Below, in pieces: positions 60,119-64,000 of a DNA stretch of 64,000 nucleotides. The notes under the pieces are model-generated. The model worked only from the letters and a program-made list of their open reading frames with translations. It ran no database searches and was not told where the DNA came from. This DNA is from Hydrogenophaga sp040372165 (GTDB taxonomy: Bacteria > Pseudomonadota > Gammaproteobacteria > Burkholderiales > Burkholderiaceae_C), in contig NZ_BAABWG010000004.1 of the NCBI RefSeq assembly GCF_040372165.1, positions 1-64,000 on the forward strand. Reading direction: 5' to 3'. A program made the translations under genes and the position numbers. Within the stretch, counting starts at the first letter, position 1, and every line of letters starts with the position of its first letter.

Positions 60119-61933
60119 TCATGCCTTGCCGTTCAGACCTTTGAGTCGATAAATCAGTTGCGAGCGCGTGATGCCCAGTAGGCGGGCAGCGGCCGACTGG
60201 TTACCGTCGGTCATGCGGACGGCGCTGCGCACGAGCTCGGCTTCGAGTTGATCGAGAGAGAGTGCGGCTTGTTGGTATTGTTCGTCGTCGTCACTCAAAG
60301 GCTGTCCATTGAGCAGGGCCTGAACCCGCTCGCCCAGTGGGGAATTGAGGGTGGCGTTTGTTGACTGGCCATTGCTCGCGGAAGCATCACCATCGCGGCC
60401 ATCACCGCTCACTTCCGCCGCATGGCAACTGCCCAGCTTGCCATCGTGACGCAGGGCCAGCCATTCTCCGTCCAGGCGCTCATCGCCCAGGAACAAGTGG
60501 GTGATGTCGATGGCACCGCCGTCGCTGGCCAACACCACACCGCGTTCCACCAGGTTTTCCAGTTCGCGGATGTTGCCTGGCCATTCGTAGGCCAGCATGG
60601 CGTCGATGGCGCGCGCAGTGAATCCGGTGACCGAACGGCCGTCGCGCTGGTTGAACTTGCGCAGGAAATGGTTCATGAAGACGGGGATGTCTTCGCGGCG
60701 TTCGCGCAGCGGGGGCACCCGGACTGGCAACACGTTCAGCCGGAAGTAAAGGTCTTCGCGAAAGCGGCCGGCTTCCACTTCTTTCTTCAGGTCGAGGTTG
60801 GTGGCGGCAATGACGCGCACATCCACTTGCGTGGTGGCCGTGCTGCCCACGCGTTCAATCTCGCGCTCTTGCAATGCGCGCAGCAGTTTGCCTTGCGCGG
60901 TCCAACCCAGAATGCCGATCTCGTCCAAAAACAGCGTGCCACCATTGGCCCGCTCGAAGCGGCCAGCACGGCTGCTTTGGGCGCCTGTGAAGCCACCTTT
61001 TTCCACGCCGAAGAGTTCGGACTCGATCAGGTCTTCCGGAATGGCGGCGCAGTTGATGGCGACAAAAGGCTGTGAAGCGCGAGGGCTGATGCGGTGCAAA
61101 GCCTGCGCCAGCACTTCTTTGCCGACGCCGCTTTCGCCGAGGAACAAAACCGTGGCATGTGTTTGTGCTGCGCGGCGCACCATGTGGCAAACCGCGTTGA
61201 AGCCTGCGCTCACGCCCACCACTTCCGTGTCGCCCAACAGCGATGTGCCTGCTGGGCCCGCATCGCCCGTTCGGGCGCTCACCCCGCTGCTCAGGGCGTC
61301 TGCCCGCAGGTGCAGCATGTCGGCGCCGGCTTCTTCGTCATCGTCCCAGGCGTCGGCAGGCTTGCCGACAATGACGCAATGCGGTGCACCCTGGGCGCAG
61401 CACTGCACCTCGCGAAAAACCACCGGCTTGCCCATGAAGCGGCTGACGAAGCCGCTGGCATAGCCCACTTGCTGCCAGCAGGCGGGGTCGGTACCGACAC
61501 CATAGAAGCGGGTGTGGGCTTCGGCTTCAGCCGATCCGTGCCAGTTGAATTCACCCAGGAAGTGGCCCGCTTCCACATCCAGCTCAAGGTGCACGGCCTC
61601 CACACGCGCCACGCCTTCGAGCATGTGCAATTGCGGACCGATGAACACGCCTTCCTCAGCTTTTTCGATGCCTTGAAACCGGTGCGCGATATCGGCATCG
61701 TGCGCACCGCAGTTGTAACCCATGCGGGTGATCAAACCGCGTGCCTTGTCGGCGCCCAGTGTTTCGATCAGTTCTTGGCGGAACACGCCCATGGCCGAGT
61801 TGTGGATCAACACCATGCGCTGGTCGTTGAGCCAGATGCGGCCTTCCTTGGCATCAAAGCGCAAGCTCGAGACGAGCTCGTTGGCCGGCTCGATGTCGCC
61901 GGGCGGCAGGGCGGGTTTGGCTTCAAGCGTCAT
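60119..61933 (-). CDS. V4R-type sigma-54 activator (XylR/DmpR family), second copy
   Basis: A 604-residue homologue of the first V4R activator. XylR-N and V4R sensor domains (PACWQQVGYASGF and REVQCCAQGAPHCVIVG carry the Cys/Glu set), AAA+ with LGESGVGKE and LFLDEIGIL, and a Fis-type HTH (GNQSAAARLLGITRSQLIYRL). Its sigma-54 contact loop reads GGFTGA instead of GAFTGA. It is encoded last in the meta-pathway operon, 113 bases after the tautomerase, so its level may rise with the pathway. Likely target: the dmp operon or the meta operon promoter outside the window. Confidence 0.93.
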   Translation of the reverse strand: MTLEAKPALPPGDIEPANELVSSLRFDAKEGRIWLNDQRMVLIHNSAMGVFRQELIETLGADKARGLITRMGYNCGAHDADIAHRFQGIEKAEEGVFIGPQLHMLEGVARVEAVHLELDVEAGHFLGEFNWHGSAEAEAHTRFYGVGTDPACWQQVGYASGFVSRFMGKPVVFREVQCCAQGAPHCVIVGKPADAWDDDEEAGADMLHLRADALSSGVSARTGDAGPAGTSLLGDTEVVGVSAGFNAVCHMVRRAAQTHATVLFLGESGVGKEVLAQALHRISPRASQPFVAINCAAIPEDLIESELFGVEKGGFTGAQSSRAGRFERANGGTLFLDEIGILGWTAQGKLLRALQEREIERVGSTATTQVDVRVIAATNLDLKKEVEAGRFREDLYFRLNVLPVRVPPLRERREDIPVFMNHFLRKFNQRDGRSVTGFTARAIDAMLAYEWPGNIRELENLVERGVVLASDGGAIDITHLFLGDERLDGEWLALRHDGKLGSCHAAEVSGDGRDGDASASNGQSTNATLNSPLGERVQALLNGQPLSDDDEQYQQAALSLDQLEAELVRSAVRMTDGNQSAAARLLGITRSQLIYRLKGLNGKA

Positions 61934-62046
61934 GGCATCAGGTGTGGTCGGAGCCTCGGAGCCTACGTGGACTCAGGACTTTGCGCTATGGGGGAAGCTC
62001 TGCATGCGGTGAATGGTTCGAGCATAAATGCACGGCCCATCGGCCA

Positions 62047-62505
62047 TCATGCGCCCTGATTTGTCACGGGGGGCGTGGCGGATGCTGCTGCGGCGGCCTG
62101 TGCGCGAGCGTCGATCTCGGCAGAGCGCATGGCGCTGGCCGGTGTGCCGGCAATCCCCCAGTGGTGTGGGGGGATCGGCCAACAACCGCCGCGGATGAGT
62201 TTGCGTTCCGCGCCCAAATGCTTCTCGATCAGGTCGGTGAAGACGGTGATGAGCTTTTGCGACTGCTCGATGGGGCGGCCTTCGAGTACCAGGAAATGGA
62301 AGTAGGGGGCCGAAGGTCCGCCCTGACTGACCAGCTTACCGCCCACTGCGGTGTGCCCAGCAGCATGCATTGTCACGTACACGCGAACGCGCTCGACCGG
62401 GCTTTCCAGCACGTCGGCGTAGGCCTGGCTGGCCGCCAGCAAGAGTGACTCGACCTGTGCGTCACTTTGCTGGTCTTCAATCAGGTGAATTTCCAGAACG
62501 GGCAT
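62047..62505 (-). CDS. Fused double 4-oxalocrotonate tautomerase-like protein
   Basis: A 152-residue tautomerase-superfamily protein. The N-terminal half MPVLEIHLIEDQQ to GHTAVGGKL resembles one 4-oxalocrotonate tautomerase unit with Pro2 as catalytic base after Met removal. The second half, FLVLEGRPIEQSQKLITVF to HHWGIAGTPAS, resembles another unit without the N-terminal proline. The Arg11 position of 4-OT is Gln in the first half, while the second half keeps LEGR. ATG 62505 is preceded by GGAGAC; the open frame to 62694 is not used. In this operon it would isomerise 2-hydroxymuconate. Confidence 0.85.
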   Translation of the reverse strand: MPVLEIHLIEDQQSDAQVESLLLAASQAYADVLESPVERVRVYVTMHAAGHTAVGGKLVSQGGPSAPYFHFLVLEGRPIEQSQKLITVFTDLIEKHLGAERKLIRGGCWPIPPHHWGIAGTPASAMRSAEIDARAQAAAAASATPPVTNQGA

Positions 62506-62566
62506 GGTGGCTTGTCTCCAGCGTTGTTGTTTTCTTCGTTCTTGTTTTGCTTCTTGTTCGCAATGC

Positions 62567-62592
62567 AAACGTGGCGCCAGGGCGCCACGTTT
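62567..62592 (-). promoter_or_regulatory. Intercistronic hairpin in the meta-pathway operon
   Basis: AAACGTGGCGCC (62567-62578), AG, and its exact complement GGCGCCACGTTT (62581-62592) form a 12-bp perfect stem between the SDR and tautomerase genes. No T-run follows on the transcribed strand, so mRNA processing or stability is more likely than termination. Confidence 0.55.
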
Positions 62593-62608
62593 CATATTGC
62601 TCCAGGCC

Positions 62609-63385
62609 TTACGGAATCCCTTTGCGGCGGCCTGCGTCCATGAACAAGGTGCTGCCGGCGAGCGCGTCGGCGTTCGGGTCCAGCAGCATGGCAATGCCCC
62701 AGGCGATTTGCTCCACCGTGGTGAAGGCGCCGATAGCGGATTCAGCCTTCATCTGGTCGAGCACGGCTTCGGTGCTGATGCCGTCGCGCTCGCCGCGTGC
62801 GGTGGCGACCCGGCGCAAGCGCTCGGTGTCTGCCGGGCCGGGTGCCACCAGGTGGGCGGTCACGCCGCGGTCGCCATAGGCCCATGAGAGCTGACGCACC
62901 ACGTTGGCCAGGGCTGCGTTGGCCACGCCGGCGGTGGCGGCGTAGGCGCTGGGCTCAAAACCATAGTGGCCGCCGATGGCCACCAGGCGTGAACCTTTGA
63001 CCAGTTGCTTGTCCGCCGCACGGATCAAACGCAGGAAACCACCCACCTTGATGTTCACTGCATCCGAGATGGCTTCGGTGGGGGCGTCGAGCACGCCACC
63101 GGCCGTGGCCACGCCAGCGCCTTGAACCACCATGCGGACCTTGCCGCCGAGTTCGCCCAGCACGCTCTGGATGGCGGCGATGGACGAGTCGTTGGAAATG
63201 TCGGCTGCGCAGGCGCGGATGCCCGGTACCTGTTTGACCAGCTCGCTGAGCGAATCGGCGCTGCGCGCAATGGCCACCACTTGCAGGCCAGCATCGGCCA
63301 GGCGCTGGGTGATGACCTGTCCCATGGCGCCGGTGCTGCCGACGATGATGGCGATGTCTTTGTCGCCCGAACCTCTGTTGCTCAT
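62609..63385 (-). CDS. Atypical short-chain dehydrogenase/reductase
   Basis: A 258-residue Rossmann protein. The cofactor loop is GSTGAMGQ (residues 16-23), and QGAGVATAGG stands where NNAG is usual. The catalytic tetrad is degraded: around Tyr148 (PSAYAATAGVANAAL) the lysine expected four residues later is Ala152, and the usual catalytic serine region reads VAIGGHYG. It overlaps the aldolase gene by four bases (ATGA), so it belongs to the meta operon. Its role in the pathway is unclear. Confidence 0.87.
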   Translation of the reverse strand: MSNRGSGDKDIAIIVGSTGAMGQVITQRLADAGLQVVAIARSADSLSELVKQVPGIRACAADISNDSSIAAIQSVLGELGGKVRMVVQGAGVATAGGVLDAPTEAISDAVNIKVGGFLRLIRAADKQLVKGSRLVAIGGHYGFEPSAYAATAGVANAALANVVRQLSWAYGDRGVTAHLVAPGPADTERLRRVATARGERDGISTEAVLDQMKAESAIGAFTTVEQIAWGIAMLLDPNADALAGSTLFMDAGRRKGIP

Positions 63386-64000
63386 GCCGCTTGCTTTTCC
63401 TTTGCGGTGCTTTTGCCGCCGCTGCGGGTCACGTCCTTGAGCAGGCCGCGCGCCTTGGCCATGGTCATGGCCGTGTCTTCAATCATGTCTTCCTGACCAC
63501 CGATCATTTTCTTGCGGCCCAGCTCGACCAGGATGTCGCGTGCTGGCACGCCGAAACGGTCAGCAGCGCGTTTGGCGTGCAGCAGGAAGGTGGAGTAGAC
63601 GCCGGCGAAGCCCAGGGTGAGGGAGTCGCGGTCGACGCGGACCATGTGGTCCATCATGGGCACGATCACGTCTTCAGCCACGTCCATCAGCTTGAACAGG
63701 TCCACGCCGGTGTCGATGCCCAGGCGTTCGGCCACGGCCAGGAATGCTTCCAGTGGCGTGTTGCCCGCTCCAGCACCCAGGCCAGCGACGGAGCCGTCGA
63801 TGCGGGTGGCGCCAGCTTCGATGGCGGCGATGGAGTTCCAGATGCCCAGGCCGAGGTTGTGGTGGCCATGGAAACCGATTTCGGTTTCGGGCTTGAGCAC
63901 GTCGCGCAGTGCGGCCACGCGTTGCTTCACGTCCTCGGGCAGCATGTAGCCGGCGGAGTCGGTGATGTAGACGGTTTGCGCACCGTAGCTCTCCATGAGC
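63382..64000 (-). CDS. dmpG: 4-hydroxy-2-oxovalerate aldolase, C-terminal part (cut by window end)
   Basis: The last 204 or more residues of DmpG, the class II aldolase that cleaves 4-hydroxy-2-oxovalerate to pyruvate and acetaldehyde in partnership with acylating acetaldehyde dehydrogenase DmpF. VYITDSAGYMLPEDV and GFHGHHNLGLGIWNSIAAIEAGATRIDGSVAGLGAGAGNTPLE include the metal-binding His pair. The C-terminal DmpG communication domain follows (DRFGVPARDILVELGRKKMIGGQEDMI). The start lies beyond 64000. Confidence 0.96.
   Translation of the reverse strand, partial: LMESYGAQTVYITDSAGYMLPEDVKQRVAALRDVLKPETEIGFHGHHNLGLGIWNSIAAIEAGATRIDGSVAGLGAGAGNTPLEAFLAVAERLGIDTGVDLFKLMDVAEDVIVPMMDHMVRVDRDSLTLGFAGVYSTFLLHAKRAADRFGVPARDILVELGRKKMIGGQEDMIEDTAMTMAKARGLLKDVTRSGGKSTAKEKQAA

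Overview
The window is about 64 kb of high-GC chromosomal DNA from a betaproteobacterium, most likely a member of the Comamonadaceae (Hydrogenophaga/Acidovorax/Comamonas-like). The grounds are the S10 ribosomal operon with a long basic S3 tail, the atpI-BEFHAGDC order, the short GC-rich intergenic repeat between ptsH and ptsI, the lemA/TPM operon, and a multicomponent phenol hydroxylase plus meta-cleavage set. The genus is inference; no 16S gene is present.

Layout. 0-5.5 kb: ribosomal protein genes rpsJ, rplCDWB, rpsS, rplV, rpsC, rplP, rpmC, rpsQ. 5.6-11.1 kb: peroxiredoxin, acetyltransferase, two thioredoxin-fold proteins, a family III CoA-transferase, a lipoprotein and an MFS transporter. 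11.1-13.9 kb: a PTS phosphorelay without a sugar permease (EIIA, HPr, EI). 13.9-17.4 kb: EamA transporter, AhpD-like protein, lipA, lipB and ybeD. 17.5-25.2 kb: the complete F-type ATP synthase operon with a visible promoter, leader hairpins and terminator. 25.3-31.8 kb: a cNMP-binding protein, the lemA-TPM-TPM operon, a YheT hydrolase, two c-type cytochrome-like proteins and tRNA-Arg(CCG). 32-38.6 kb: a CAP-domain lipoprotein and a convergent 1,864-residue surface/secreted repeat protein.

38.9-64 kb is a catabolic island governed largely by sigma-54. A two-subunit GMC dehydrogenase (Tat-exported small subunit, large subunit with a CX5CX3C iron-sulfur motif) diverges from an AcoR-type activator. 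Between them lie a -24/-12 promoter and an array of GAGAC boxes. Next come catechol 2,3-dioxygenase with a LysR-type ATAC-N7-GTAT site upstream, its reactivating ferredoxin, a LysR regulator, and the phenol hydroxylase operon dmpKLMNOP behind its own -24/-12 promoter. A VanA-like Rieske oxygenase follows with a separate -24/-12 promoter and a palindromic upstream site, then a V4R-type (XylR/DmpR family) activator. Further on are an uncharacterised membrane protein, a TauE/SafE permease, a PhyH-like oxygenase and a thiolase. The window ends in the tail of a meta-pathway operon (partial 4-hydroxy-2-oxovalerate aldolase, an atypical SDR, a fused 4-oxalocrotonate tautomerase) that leads into a second V4R activator.

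Together the island would hydroxylate phenols to catechols, cleave them at the meta position and drain the products to pyruvate and acetyl-CoA. The least explained parts are the Rieske oxygenase with its private sigma-54 promoter and no reductase, the degenerate SDR, the fused tautomerase, the sigma-54-controlled GMC system, and the giant ESPR/LEPR-XLL/DUF4347 protein.
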